Assembly: GCF_020172085.1 (NCBI RefSeq)
Contig: NZ_JAIVAT010000007.1
Coordinates: 682,001-746,000 of the forward strand
Length of the DNA stretch: 64,000 nucleotides
Direction: 5' to 3'
DNA from: Rossellomorea aquimaris
GTDB lineage: Bacteria; Bacillota; Bacilli; Bacillales; Bacillaceae_B
Positions 1-8,208 of the stretch are shown one piece after another; within the stretch, counting starts at the first letter, position 1; every line of letters begins with the position of its first letter. The notes beneath the pieces were generated by a model, which did no database searches, was not told where the DNA came from, and was given only the letters and a program-made list of their open reading frames with translations. Position numbers and translations under genes: made by a program.

Positions 1-486
1 GCCGTTAATACGAAAACCGTTATCAAAGGGGCTCCATGGGCCATCGTGTTCTTCTCCATCGGCATGTACGTGGTCGTGTATGGCCTTCGTAACGTAGGGC
101 TGACGAATGTACTGGCGGATGTCATCCAGATGACAGCGGATCAAGGATTATTCGCAGCAACGGTCGGAATGGGATTCATCGCGGCGATTCTTTCGTCCAT
201 TATGAACAATATGCCGACGGTGATGATCGATGCCCTGGCGATTGCCGGTACGGATACGACAGGTGTCACGCGCGAAGCGTTGATCTATGCCAACGTGATC
301 GGTTCCGATCTAGGACCGAAGATCACCCCGATTGGATCATTGGCCACATTGTTATGGCTACACGTTCTTTCATTAAAAGGAGTGAAAATCTCCTGGGGGA
401 CGTATTTTAAAACAGGGATCATCCTGACCATTCCAACGCTTTTTATCACACTGGTCGGGCTATATATATGGTTAATAATCATCTAA
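1..486 (+). CDS. arsB: Arsenite efflux permease ArsB (5' end outside window)
   Basis: The frame is open from base 1, so only the C-terminal part of the protein is present (161 codons). It is a polytopic membrane protein with several hydrophobic segments. The loop NNMPTV followed by [13 protein letters not shown] is typical of the ArsB/NhaD ion-transporter superfamily and not of the Acr3 type. Known role of the family: export of arsenite or antimonite, alone or powered by ArsA. The downstream arsC, arsD and arsA genes support this. A gtg at 46 is an internal codon, not the start. Confidence 0.93.
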   Translation, partial: AVNTKTVIKGAPWAIVFFSIGMYVVVYGLRNVGLTNVLADVIQMTADQGLFAATVGMGFIAAILSSIMNNMPTVMIDALAIAGTDTTGVTREALIYANVIGSDLGPKITPIGSLATLLWLHVLSLKGVKISWGTYFKTGIILTIPTLFITLVGLYIWLIII

Positions 487-510
487 CAACGATAAAAGGA
501 GAGATTCAAC

Positions 511-930
511 ATGTCAAAGAAAACCATCTACTTCCTATGTACAGGTAATTCATGCCGTAGCCAAATGGCAGAAGGCTGGGCGAAACAACATTTAGGTGAC
601 GAGTGGAACGTATACAGTGCAGGAATCGAGGCACACGGATTAAATCCCAATGCGGTAAAAGCAATGAAAGAAGTCGATATCGACATCACGAATCAAACGT
701 CCGATATCATCGATCCTGACATTTTGAATAATGCTGATTTAGTCGTCACACTTTGCGGAGATGCAGCAGATAAATGTCCGGTGACACCTCCTCATGTGAA
801 ACGCGTACATTGGGGATTCGATGACCCTGCGAAGGCGGAAGGAACAGAAGAAGAGAAATGGGCCTTCTTCCAACGCGTTCGTGATGAGGTGGGCGAGAGA
901 ATCCACCGTTTTGCCGAGACCGGTGAATAA
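511..930 (+). CDS. arsC: Arsenate reductase, thioredoxin-coupled type
   Basis: 139 residues. It reduces arsenate to arsenite, which ArsB can export. The low-molecular-weight phosphatase loop CTGNSCR is at residues 10-16, and the second and third redox cysteines are Cys82 and Cys89. This Cys10/Cys82/Cys89 arrangement is that of the thioredoxin-linked Bacillus/Staphylococcus ArsC. The start has a good AAAGGAGAG site. It lies 24 bases after arsB, so the two are probably co-transcribed. A hairpin terminator follows the gene inside the operon. Confidence 0.96.
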   Translation: MSKKTIYFLCTGNSCRSQMAEGWAKQHLGDEWNVYSAGIEAHGLNPNAVKAMKEVDIDITNQTSDIIDPDILNNADLVVTLCGDAADKCPVTPPHVKRVHWGFDDPAKAEGTEEEKWAFFQRVRDEVGERIHRFAETGE

Positions 931-938
931 AAACACAT

Positions 939-971
939 AGCCAAGAGACCTGTTCTCTTGGCTTTCTTTTT
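939..971 (+). terminator. Intra-operon hairpin between arsC and arsD
   Basis: Arms AGCCAAGAGA (939-948) and TCTCTTGGCT (954-963) pair perfectly over a 5-base loop, followed by TTCTTTTTC. It sits between arsC and arsD, so it is likely a partial terminator that lowers expression of arsD-arsA relative to arsBC. Confidence 0.75.
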
Positions 972-1002
972 CTGGAGTTTTTATAAAAAGAGGAGTGATA
1001 CG

Positions 1003-1368
1003 ATGAGTAAAATGGAGATTTTCGATCCAGCGATGTGTTGTTCAACAGGGGTATGCGGACCAAGTGTCGATCCCGAATTGACAAGGATTGCATCTGCTGT
1101 GTATTCCCTTGAGCAAAAAGGATATGATGTATCCCGTTATCAGTTGACCAACGAACCTGAAAAGTTTGCGGAGAATCCAGTTATCAGCAAAATCCTAAAG
1201 GAGAAGGGTCCGGATTCTTTACCACTTGTATTTGTGGATGGAGAAGTCGTGAAGACAGGGATTTATCCTACCAACGAAGAATTAGCAGAATGGTTCAACC
1301 TCTCACCGGAAGAGTTAACGAAGAAGCCGAAAGTCCGACTTTCCCTTGATTTAAAATCAGGGAAATAA
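1003..1368 (+). CDS. arsD: Arsenic metallochaperone ArsD
   Basis: 121 residues from the ATG at 1003, chosen because AGAGGAG lies just upstream; the longer frame from 958 runs through the terminator. The family passes As(III)/Sb(III) to the ArsA ATPase and raises its affinity. The essential cysteines are visible as CC at 12-13 and Cys18 in CCSTGVC. The distal vicinal Cys pairs seen in the plasmid R773 protein are absent, which is common in Firmicutes. It sits directly before arsA. Confidence 0.94.
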   Translation: MSKMEIFDPAMCCSTGVCGPSVDPELTRIASAVYSLEQKGYDVSRYQLTNEPEKFAENPVISKILKEKGPDSLPLVFVDGEVVKTGIYPTNEELAEWFNLSPEELTKKPKVRLSLDLKSGK

Positions 1369-1383
1369 GAAAGGATGAGCCAT

Positions 1384-3156
1384 ATGTTTCGAACTTATGT
1401 CCCTCAGCAAGTGGTGCATACTCCCTTTCTTTTTATCACAGGAAAGGGCGGCGTCGGAAAGACGTCCACAGCGAGTGCAACGGCCATCGCCCTTGCCGAT
1501 CTAGGTAAAAAGGTCTTGCTTATTAGCACCGATCCAGCGTCAAATCTTCAGGATGTGTTTCAAATAGAATGTTCCAACACGCCCACTCCTGTTCCAGGAA
1601 TCGACCGTTTATTTATTTGCAACATTGACCCTGAAGAATCTGCACGTGCGTACCGGGAAAAAGTGGTCGGTCCTTACAGGGGAGTCTTCCCGGAGTCTGT
1701 TGTTTCGACCATGGAGGAACAATTGTCTGGAGCCTGCACAGTAGAGATTGCTGCGTTTGATGAGTTCTCTGGCCATCTTTCCAATCCGGAGATCATAGAA
1801 GAATACGATCACATTCTGTTTGATACAGCTCCGACCGGGCATACGCTCCGATTATTGCAGCTTCCGACGGCTTGGAATGGGTTTCTGGAAGAAAGTACTC
1901 ACGGAGCATCCTGCTTAGGTCCACTTGCCGGATTAGCTGAGAAAAAAGCCCTTTATGCCAAAACGGTGGCGGTATTATCCGATGAGAACCAAACGACTTT
2001 ATTGCTTGTTGCAAGAGCGGATGGACCCTCTCTTTTGGAAGCGAGCAGGGCATCCGTGGAATTAAGGGAAATCGGGTTAGACAATCAGATTCTTCTCGTA
2101 AACGGGCTTTTAACCAGTAAAGTGGATGATGATTCGATCTCACTTGCTTTCTATCACAAGCAGCAACAAGCATTGAAAGAGATGCCTCAAACCTTGAAGC
2201 AACTGACGAGTTATTCACTGCCGTTTGTTTCGTATTCATTGACAGGGGTTGAAAGCCTGCGCTATTTATTCCAGTCAAACACCATGCCTGCAAGTGTCGT
2301 TCAAGATCAAGATGTTCCGATTGAAACAGAAAAGCTGAACGATCTGATTGAGGACTTTTCCCGTAATGAAACTTCTTTGATTTTCACAATGGGGAAGGGA
2401 GGAGTCGGGAAAACGACCGTAGCTTCTGCGATTGCTGTAGGTCTCGTTGAAAAGGGGCATCGCGTCCACTTAACGACGACGGATCCCGCTGCTCATATCC
2501 ACTATCAATTTCAACAGGAGCAAGTAAATGAACGATTGACGATCAGCAGCATTGATCCCAAAGCAGAAGTGGAAACGTATAAGAGTGAGGTTTTAAATAA
2601 GGCGAAAGAGGGTTTGGATGAGGATGGGCTTGCTTATCTGGAAGAAGATTTGAATTCTCCTTGTACCGAAGAAATTGCCGTCTTCCGTGCATTTAGTGAA
2701 GTGGTGTCACGTTCAGAGAATGAGATTGTGGTCATCGACACAGCCCCGACTGGACACACGCTCCTGTTATTCGATGCGGCAGAATCATACAGTAAGGAAA
2801 TTGAGAAATCGACAGGCGATGTCCCATCAAGCGTGAAAGAGCTGTTGCCAACCTTACGAAATGAAAAGGAAACGGCTGTCGTTATTGTGACACTGCCAGA
2901 AGCCACGCCAGTACTGGAAGCCTCTCGCCTGCAGGATGATCTTAAGCGCGCAAGCATTACTCCTACATGGTGGGTCATTAACCAAAGCCTGTTATACGCA
3001 CAATCGAATGATCCTATATTAAAGGGGAAAGCCCATGCTGAGAAAGAGTGGATCGTGAAAGTACAAGAACAGTTTGCAGAAAGAACAGCTACGATCCCAT
3101 GGATGGAAGAAGAAAAGATAGGATATAACAAGTTGAAGGATTTTATCATAAACTAG
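1384..3156 (+). CDS. arsA: Arsenite-stimulated ATPase ArsA, duplicated two-domain form
   Basis: 590 residues from the ATG at 1384; AGAAAGGA ends 8 bases before it, whereas the ATG at 1375 overlaps that site. Two homologous ATPase halves are seen. Each has a deviant Walker A (GKGGVGKT at residues 20-27 and again in the second half near 340) and a DTAPTGHTL signature. Metalloid-site cysteines are recognisable in SGACTVE, GASCLG and NSPCTEE. It energises ArsB for arsenite efflux. Confidence 0.95.
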   Translation: MFRTYVPQQVVHTPFLFITGKGGVGKTSTASATAIALADLGKKVLLISTDPASNLQDVFQIECSNTPTPVPGIDRLFICNIDPEESARAYREKVVGPYRGVFPESVVSTMEEQLSGACTVEIAAFDEFSGHLSNPEIIEEYDHILFDTAPTGHTLRLLQLPTAWNGFLEESTHGASCLGPLAGLAEKKALYAKTVAVLSDENQTTLLLVARADGPSLLEASRASVELREIGLDNQILLVNGLLTSKVDDDSISLAFYHKQQQALKEMPQTLKQLTSYSLPFVSYSLTGVESLRYLFQSNTMPASVVQDQDVPIETEKLNDLIEDFSRNETSLIFTMGKGGVGKTTVASAIAVGLVEKGHRVHLTTTDPAAHIHYQFQQEQVNERLTISSIDPKAEVETYKSEVLNKAKEGLDEDGLAYLEEDLNSPCTEEIAVFRAFSEVVSRSENEIVVIDTAPTGHTLLLFDAAESYSKEIEKSTGDVPSSVKELLPTLRNEKETAVVIVTLPEATPVLEASRLQDDLKRASITPTWWVINQSLLYAQSNDPILKGKAHAEKEWIVKVQEQFAERTATIPWMEEEKIGYNKLKDFIIN

Positions 3157-3169
3157 TGGAGGTACCAAC

Positions 3170-3595
3170 ATGACGAGAAACTATCATGAATTAATCAAGG
3201 ACCGCATCTTTATGGGTGGAGCGGATGATGCAGAAGAAGCAACGAAAAAGGAACAGATTGATCTTGTCTTCGATTTGCGTGCAGAAGCTTCAAATCCTAA
3301 TGCAGCATATACACGGATCCATAGCCCAATTGTGGACAACGAAGGAGATCAAGATCAATCGATTAAAGCATCCATTGACCAGGTAGTAGCTGCGTATAAC
3401 GAAGGCAAGAACATCTACTTCCACTGTCAGGGAGGCAGCAACCGTACGGGTACAGTCGCTGTCGGTACGCTCTTCGAACTTGATCAAGCAAAGACGTTGG
3501 AGGAAGCGGAAACCATAGCTAAACAGGCACGACCAAAGATCAATGTCAAACCTGAAATGATGGAATCTTTACGAAAGCTTTACCCGCAAAAATAG
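3170..3595 (+). CDS. Dual-specificity-like protein phosphatase in the ars operon
   Basis: 141 residues, cytosolic. The phosphatase loop HCQGGSNRT carries Cys86 and Arg92, the CX5R signature of Tyr/dual-specificity phosphatases, with a possible general-acid Asp near residue 56-60. It starts 13 bases after arsA with a GGAGG site, so it belongs to the operon. The substrate is unknown. CX5R folds also occur in arsenate reductases of the Acr2/Cdc25 kind, so an arsenate-related reaction is possible but unproven. Confidence 0.8.
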   Translation: MTRNYHELIKDRIFMGGADDAEEATKKEQIDLVFDLRAEASNPNAAYTRIHSPIVDNEGDQDQSIKASIDQVVAAYNEGKNIYFHCQGGSNRTGTVAVGTLFELDQAKTLEEAETIAKQARPKINVKPEMMESLRKLYPQK

Positions 3596-3607
3596 GAGGG
3601 AACGTAT

Positions 3608-3883
3608 ATGAACATTACGGATCAAGCAAAACAAGTGTTATCTGAAGTGTTAAGAGAACAAGGAGCAGAAGGGATCCGTTTATCTTCTGTAGCAGGGTGC
3701 TGCGGTCCCCAAATTTCAGTATCAATGGACGATCCAGAACCAACTGATCATATCGAAAGCATTAACGGGATCCGAGTTGCCATCGATTCATCCATGCAGG
3801 GAACCGAAGCGTTAACGATTGATGTCGAAACCACTCCTCAAGGAGAAGGCTTAGTCCTGATCGGGGCCAATCAGTGTTGCTAA
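3608..3883 (+). CDS. HesB/IscA-like small Cys protein, last gene of the ars operon
   Basis: 91 residues. The N-terminus (ITDQAKQVL) and beta-rich middle resemble the HesB/IscA iron-sulfur biogenesis fold. The canonical cysteine pattern is replaced by CC at residues 31-32 (GCCGPQ) and a C-terminal CC at 90-91. Such proteins recur in Firmicute ars operons and are sometimes misnamed adhesin. A role as As(III)-binding protein or protector of iron-sulfur clusters is inference. Its start overlaps the operon spacing (12 bases after the phosphatase) with AGGAGGG. Confidence 0.75.
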   Translation: MNITDQAKQVLSEVLREQGAEGIRLSSVAGCCGPQISVSMDDPEPTDHIESINGIRVAIDSSMQGTEALTIDVETTPQGEGLVLIGANQCC

Positions 3884-3890
3884 TGAATGG

Positions 3891-3923
3891 AAAGGCAGCT
3901 GCTTTTATGCGGCTGCCTTTTTC
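3891..3923 (+). terminator. Terminator of the ars operon
   Basis: Arms AAAGGCAGC (3891-3899) and GCTGCCTTT (3912-3920) around a 12-base loop, followed by Ts. It lies between the convergent HesB-like gene and arsP and could act in both directions. Confidence 0.85.
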
Positions 3924-3930
3924 AAACCCA

Positions 3931-4797
3931 TTAAACCCAATAGAAGATAAAACCGGACACGGTAGACATGGTGATAACCGATAGTACAAAGGTAATGACC
4001 AGTTGTTTTCTAAAGATGGATTTAAGGAGGATCACTTCAGGAAGACTGGCCCCGGCTGAACTGATCATCATCGCCATGACAGGACCAAGTGCCATTCCTT
4101 TCATAATCAATATCTGTGAAATGGGTATCATGCTCGAAAGTCGGATATACAAAGGAACCCCGATGATGGCGGCAATCGGGATGAGCCACCAATGCTCCCT
4201 TCCGAAGAATCCAGAAATCCACTCCGTTGGTACGAGTCCATGGATGACAGCACCAATTGCAGCACCGATGATGAGATAAGGATAGACACTTCTCATTAGA
4301 TCAGCAGTTTCCATCCAGGCTCCTTTTAAAGAGAAACTCTTCACTTCCTCTTTGAATCCAGTCATCATGACGTTCTTGACGTATTTCTCAAAACCGAATG
4401 CTTCCAATAGGAAACCGATGCTTATGGAGAAGATGGTTGTCACCACGGTATAAATGAGAGCCACTTTCCACCCAAGAACCACTCCCATTATCGTGAGGAT
4501 CGTCGGATCCAAGACAGGAGAAGCGAATAAGAAAATCATGACAATCCCAAATGGCATCTTCTTTTTTAGCATGTTTACCACAACCGGTATCGTTGAACAC
4601 GAGCAAAATGGCGTAATGAATGCAAACAAGATCGCAGCGGTCACACCCCATACACTGTTCTTTCCTGAAATCATTTTCTCGATTTTTTCATAAGGGATGA
4701 ATCCTTGTAATAAACTGATGACAAATGAAATGACCACAAACAATACCGTTAATTCCAGTGCAATTTCCAGAAAGCTTCTAAGTGTTTCTCCCCACAT
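3931..4797 (-). CDS. arsP: ArsP-type permease (organoarsenical efflux family)
   Basis: 288 residues, about eight hydrophobic segments. The motif TPFCSCSTIP with an internal CSC, the ASPVLDPT loop and the overall length match the ArsP_1 (formerly DUF318) permease family. Characterised members export trivalent organoarsenicals. It is downstream of arsR on the minus strand, with a Cys-rich microprotein between them. The same family includes permeases of unknown substrate, so the substrate rests on context. Confidence 0.88.
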   Translation of the reverse strand: MWGETLRSFLEIALELTVLFVVISFVISLLQGFIPYEKIEKMISGKNSVWGVTAAILFAFITPFCSCSTIPVVVNMLKKKMPFGIVMIFLFASPVLDPTILTIMGVVLGWKVALIYTVVTTIFSISIGFLLEAFGFEKYVKNVMMTGFKEEVKSFSLKGAWMETADLMRSVYPYLIIGAAIGAVIHGLVPTEWISGFFGREHWWLIPIAAIIGVPLYIRLSSMIPISQILIMKGMALGPVMAMMISSAGASLPEVILLKSIFRKQLVITFVLSVITMSTVSGFIFYWV

Positions 4798-4818
4798 ATT
4801 AATCGTCCCCTTTCAGAA

Positions 4819-4968
4819 TTAAACGGCCGGGCAGCAAGGGCTGCAGCATATTGGTTCTTTTTGGTTGATGATCGGAGCTGCTGGTTTCGTTTGGTATAGG
4901 GCGACGAATTCCTGCATTTCCGTTCTTTTTAATTTTAAGGTCATTTCTTCTTTGTGAAAATTCAGCAT
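4819..4968 (-). CDS. 49-residue Cys-rich microprotein between arsR and arsP
   Basis: Reading the minus strand from the ATG at 4968 gives a 49-residue protein ending in ICCSPCCPAV, preceded by an excellent AAAAGGAGAG site 6 bases upstream. The N-terminal half is charged and probably helical; the tail holds two vicinal Cys pairs, a common arrangement for As(III) binding. It lies between arsR and arsP and downstream of two ArsR-type palindromes, so it should be arsenic-induced. I do not recognise the family. A competing 63-residue frame here has no good start site. Confidence 0.72.
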   Translation of the reverse strand: MLNFHKEEMTLKLKRTEMQEFVALYQTKPAAPIINQKEPICCSPCCPAV

Positions 4969-4984
4969 ATGTTTCTCTCCTTTT

Positions 4985-5024
4985 AATCAAGATAATTTGA
5001 TTTATTAATCAAAAAAAATTGATT
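4985..5024 (-). promoter_or_regulatory. Two ArsR-type operators between arsR and the microprotein gene
   Basis: Two 18-bp palindromes of the form AATCAA-N6-TTGATT, at 4985-5002 and 5007-5024, are 22 bp apart. They fall between the arsR stop and the microprotein start, suggesting an additional regulated promoter for the microprotein and arsP. Confidence 0.7.
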
Positions 5025-5038
5025 TATAATCGAAAATT

Positions 5039-5362
5039 TTAACAGGAAGGCCTGAACAGGCAGCATAATTCGGCTGAAAGCAGGTGGTTGATCTCATCCT
5101 GATTCAAGCTGTAATAACTCCAAGTTCCTTTTGTTTCTTTTTTTACAATGTTTGCGTCTAGAAGGATCTTTAAGTGGTAGGATAATTTGGACTGCTTCAT
5201 TTCCATTAATGGAGCCAGGTCGCATACGCACATTTCGCCTTTCATAGTCAAAATGTTCATGATCTGAAGCCTTTTTTGATCGGCAATGGCTTTGAATTTC
5301 TGTTCGTAGGTTTCAAATATCTTTGTGCCCGATACGTCTTGTAATGGAATATCGTTTGTCAT
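5039..5362 (-). CDS. arsR: Arsenical resistance repressor ArsR
   Basis: 107 residues from the ATG at 5362 (GAGGAT 5 to 6 bases upstream); a TTG 21 bases earlier extends the frame. Winged helix-turn-helix of the ArsR/SmtB family. The inducer site is MCVCDL with Cys45 and Cys47, and the recognition helix is around KQSKLSYHLKIL. The C-terminus has extra cysteines (Cys100, Cys101, Cys107), which may enlarge the As(III) site. Four 18-bp palindromes lie upstream and two downstream, so autoregulation is likely. Confidence 0.94.
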   Translation of the reverse strand: MTNDIPLQDVSGTKIFETYEQKFKAIADQKRLQIMNILTMKGEMCVCDLAPLMEMKQSKLSYHLKILLDANIVKKETKGTWSYYSLNQDEINHLLSAELCCLFRPSC

Positions 5363-5381
5363 CACTGGATCCTCGTTTCTC

Positions 5382-5571
5382 AATCAATTTTTCTTGATGT
5401 AGTCATCTTATATCCATTATTTTCATGTGTCAAGCATTAAATCAAATAATTTTGATGTATACTATGCGGTGGAGGAAGCCGGTGTTCATAAAATCAATTT
5501 TTTTTGATTTAATAGTTGCATTTCTAGAAAATGGAACATATACTTACGGTATAAATCAAAATAATTTGATT
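5382..5571. promoter_or_regulatory. Four ArsR-type operators in the divergent arsR control region
   Basis: Copies of the 18-bp palindrome AATCAA-N6-TTGATT are at 5382-5399, 5440-5457 (both ending TTGATG), 5492-5509 and 5554-5571. The first pair is beside the arsR start; the last is 22 bases before the second microprotein start. The region therefore probably holds divergent ArsR-controlled promoters. Confidence 0.78.
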
Positions 5572-5592
5572 AATTAAAAGGGGATGGATGAG

Positions 5593-5724
5593 ATGAATTT
5601 TATTAAGGTTTTAGTAGGGAACAAGAAAAGCAATTCTCAAGATTGTTGCCAGATTGAAATAAAAGAAGTGAAAGATGAGAGCTGTTGTAGTGCTGATGAA
5701 ATCGCTGAAACACCATGCTGCTAG
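5593..5724 (+). CDS. 43-residue microprotein with three Cys pairs, divergent from arsR
   Basis: Starts at the ATG at 5593, 9 bases after AAAAGGGG; an in-frame ATG at 5584 abuts that site and is less likely. The protein has three vicinal Cys pairs (DCCQ, SCCS and a terminal PCC) in an acidic, lysine-containing chain with no membrane segment. An ArsR-type palindrome lies just upstream and a perfect terminator just downstream, so it is a monocistronic, probably arsenite-induced unit. Thiol binding of As(III) is inference. I do not recognise the family. Confidence 0.75.
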   Translation: MNFIKVLVGNKKSNSQDCCQIEIKEVKDESCCSADEIAETPCC

Positions 5725-5739
5725 TATACAATAGATATG

Positions 5740-5769
5740 GATAAGGGAAAGGTACCCTTATCTTTTTTT
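5740..5769 (+). terminator. Terminator after the Cys-pair microprotein
   Basis: Arms GATAAGGG (5740-5747) and CCCTTATC (5755-5762), loop of 7, followed by seven Ts. Confidence 0.9.
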
Positions 5770-5893
5770 ATGTTGAAATGGGAAATATTATTTGATAAGT
5801 GGAAAATGTTTGAGGAAGATAAAATATTTTGAAATAATTGATAGTAATTTAGGATGTTATTATTAGAATACTTGTTTACAGGAGATGGACCAT

Positions 5894-7153
5894 TTGAGCA
5901 AAGCAGGAGTTTACAAGACAGACATAACGCCCCCTTTAGGAATCGACTTTATCGGATATCACAGACCAGGTGGCATAAAGTCGATCGAAGAACGCATCTA
6001 TTCCACCGCCTTTGTGTTTGAAACCGATACGGACAAAACGGTCTTTATCAGTATCGATAACATCGGTATGCTGATAGAAGATACTACAAAGATTCGCGAG
6101 CGGATTGCCGCTGAACTGGATATCCCCTTTGAAAACATAACCGTCGTCTTTACTCATACCCATTCGGGTCCAGCCACTGCGAGCTCAGATGAAATCGTAC
6201 AGTCATATAAACGGCTTCTCATGGAAAATACCGTGATGTCTGCCGTCAAGGCTCATGAAAATAGACGCCTGGCAGAAGTCGGATGGAACGTCACGCTCGG
6301 AGAAATCGGAGTGAACCGAAGAGAAGAAACATCCGAAGGAAAAGTGATGATGGGGACGAATGAACAGGGGCCAGTGGACAAGCGAATCGGGATTCTGGCC
6401 ATCCGGCATCAGAATGACCATACGCTATTAGGGGCCATCGTTTTCTGTACAGCACACCCCAATGTTCTAAAATCGGATAGTGATTGTCTATCAGGGGATT
6501 ACCCGGGAGTGACAAGGGGGATTCTTGAAGGAATCCTTGCTTGCCCCGTCATCATCGTCCAGGGAGCGGCAGGGAATATCAATGCAACATACCGGGGATC
6601 ACAAGCAGCATTAAAGCAAATGGCATATGCATTAAGCGGAAGTGTATTAACCATGATCCCATCCCTCACATATAAGGGAATTTCCAGGTTGAAAACGACT
6701 TCAACCTTGCTGCCGATGCGTTTAATCGAGATACCAAAACCAGACGGAATTTATAAAATGGCTTCCAACGCTCAGGAGCAATGGGGTGTTAACACAAGCA
6801 GATGGCTTGAACGGGTGTTGGAAAAATATGAACAGCACGACAGACAAATCACGATCGAGTTAGAAATTCAATCATTCCAGATAAACGAAGGATCCTTTTC
6901 CGGTATCCCTATGGAGCCCTTTTCAGAATCAGCCCTGATCATCCAGGAGAAACTGGATAACCCTATAGCCTTCTTTGGAGGCTATACCAATGGCTATCTG
7001 GGATATTTACCTACAAAGGAGGCCTATCCATTTGGGGGATACGAAGTCGAACTAAATCCCGTGGTCTACGGACCGATCACTCAACTTTGGATGCCGCCGG
7101 CAGAGGAAACGAATCAAAGAGTGATTGATACGGTAGTGGAACGGTTAAAATGA
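5894..7153 (+). CDS. Neutral/alkaline ceramidase-like hydrolase
   Basis: 419 residues from the TTG at 5894, 9 bases after AGGAG; the ATG at 5885 directly abuts that site. The N-terminal TDITPPLG motif, the TFTHTHSGP-like zinc site (FTHTHSGP) and the QGAAGNIN segment match the N-terminal domain of neutral/alkaline non-lysosomal ceramidases. No signal peptide is seen, and the protein is shorter than secreted ceramidases (about 650-700 residues), so it is the short intracellular version found in Bacillaceae. The substrate is not established. Confidence 0.75.
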   Translation: MSKAGVYKTDITPPLGIDFIGYHRPGGIKSIEERIYSTAFVFETDTDKTVFISIDNIGMLIEDTTKIRERIAAELDIPFENITVVFTHTHSGPATASSDEIVQSYKRLLMENTVMSAVKAHENRRLAEVGWNVTLGEIGVNRREETSEGKVMMGTNEQGPVDKRIGILAIRHQNDHTLLGAIVFCTAHPNVLKSDSDCLSGDYPGVTRGILEGILACPVIIVQGAAGNINATYRGSQAALKQMAYALSGSVLTMIPSLTYKGISRLKTTSTLLPMRLIEIPKPDGIYKMASNAQEQWGVNTSRWLERVLEKYEQHDRQITIELEIQSFQINEGSFSGIPMEPFSESALIIQEKLDNPIAFFGGYTNGYLGYLPTKEAYPFGGYEVELNPVVYGPITQLWMPPAEETNQRVIDTVVERLK

Positions 7154-7256
7154 TGATAGTCCTATTGAAATCGTCCATCGAATAAAGGAATTCCATTGCT
7201 TACAAAGAATTCTTATATAGTGAGATAATAGAGTCGTGAAAAGGAGCGATTAAACA

Positions 7257-7796
7257 GTGGAATTACAATACGAAGTGATCCCGGAAGCCCAGGCAGAACT
7301 TTGCCGGGATCTTTGCAATGAGCTGATGGCTTTTCAGAAATCGAAGGCATCCATTGCACCTGAACGATTTGATAGCATGAACTTCGATACGAGGATGCTG
7401 CCGTCGATTAAAAGTGCCATACATAATTATCTTGTGGTCGTGAAAGATCCGGAAAGAAATAACGAAATTATTGCCTATGTGTATACCAATATCTCACCGA
7501 AGGAAGCCTATTCGAATGATTTTGCCACGTTCTTCGACCTGTCATCTGTCCAGAAAGAGAACGTAGGTTGTCTTTCGCAATTTTACATAAAAGAAGGCTA
7601 TCGGCAATTCGGCATCGGATCGAAATTATACACTATGTCTATGGAGTGGTTGAACACGTTTGAGGATGTCGAGGATTATTTTGTCTTCACCTCGAATGGG
7701 AATGAGGAGGCATTGGCTTTTTACCAGCGAAAAGGATTTACCATTTCCCATGACATATTGGACGGTTTTATAACCGTATTACGAAGAAAAGCATAA
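7257..7796 (+). CDS. GNAT family N-acetyltransferase
   Basis: 179 residues, GTG start with AAAGGAG 10 bases upstream. The acetyl-CoA loop is seen in [11 protein letters not shown] (Q/RxxGxG/A type), followed by the FYQRKGF segment typical of GNAT motif B. The N-terminal half carries a helix-rich extension. Substrate unknown. The next gene begins 16 bases later, so it may be co-transcribed with the frataxin-like gene. Confidence 0.8.
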   Translation: MELQYEVIPEAQAELCRDLCNELMAFQKSKASIAPERFDSMNFDTRMLPSIKSAIHNYLVVVKDPERNNEIIAYVYTNISPKEAYSNDFATFFDLSSVQKENVGCLSQFYIKEGYRQFGIGSKLYTMSMEWLNTFEDVEDYFVFTSNGNEEALAFYQRKGFTISHDILDGFITVLRRKA

Positions 7797-7812
7797 TGAA
7801 GGAGGAAACAAC

Positions 7813-8184
7813 ATGGACGTCTTCTCAAGTTATTTAAACGGAATCGATCACCCAGATCACCGCAACAGAATGGAGGAAATCCTGACATGGGTGGCATCGA
7901 CTTTCCCACAATTGGAACCCGCGACCAAGTGGAATACGCCGATGTTTACAGATCACGGCACCTTTATCATTGGGATCTCGACTGCGAAGCAACATGTGAG
8001 TGTCGCGCCTGAAGAAGTCACGATGGTGCATTTTGCCGATCGCATTAAAGAAGCCGGGTACAGTGCCACGAAAGGATTGTTCCGCATGCCGTGGAAAGAT
8101 CCGGTGAACTACGCATTGCTAGAAGATATCATTACATATAACATTCAGGAAAAAGCAGAACTCACGAGCTTTTGGCGAAAATAG
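7813..8184 (+). CDS. fra: Frataxin-like iron chaperone Fra (YdhG family)
   Basis: 123 residues. The sequence closely follows the Bacillus subtilis YdhG/Fra pattern: MDVFSSYL start, [13 protein letters not shown] core, hydrophobic middle, and LEDIITYNI...FWRK end. Fra is a DUF1801-fold protein shown in B. subtilis to supply iron for cluster and haem assembly. The start has AAGGAGG. The following gene is another DUF1801-type protein, so the two may be related by duplication. Confidence 0.85.
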   Translation: MDVFSSYLNGIDHPDHRNRMEEILTWVASTFPQLEPATKWNTPMFTDHGTFIIGISTAKQHVSVAPEEVTMVHFADRIKEAGYSATKGLFRMPWKDPVNYALLEDIITYNIQEKAELTSFWRK

Positions 8185-8208
8185 ATCGCTCGTTGATAGG
8201 AGGTGTAC

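Noticed and set aside
1375-1383. ATG at 1375 as start of arsA
   Set aside because: It overlaps the ribosome site; the ATG at 1384 has correct spacing.
4799-4990. 63-codon minus-strand frame between arsR and arsP
   Set aside because: It lacks a positioned ribosome site; the 49-codon frame in the other register has one and carries Cys pairs.
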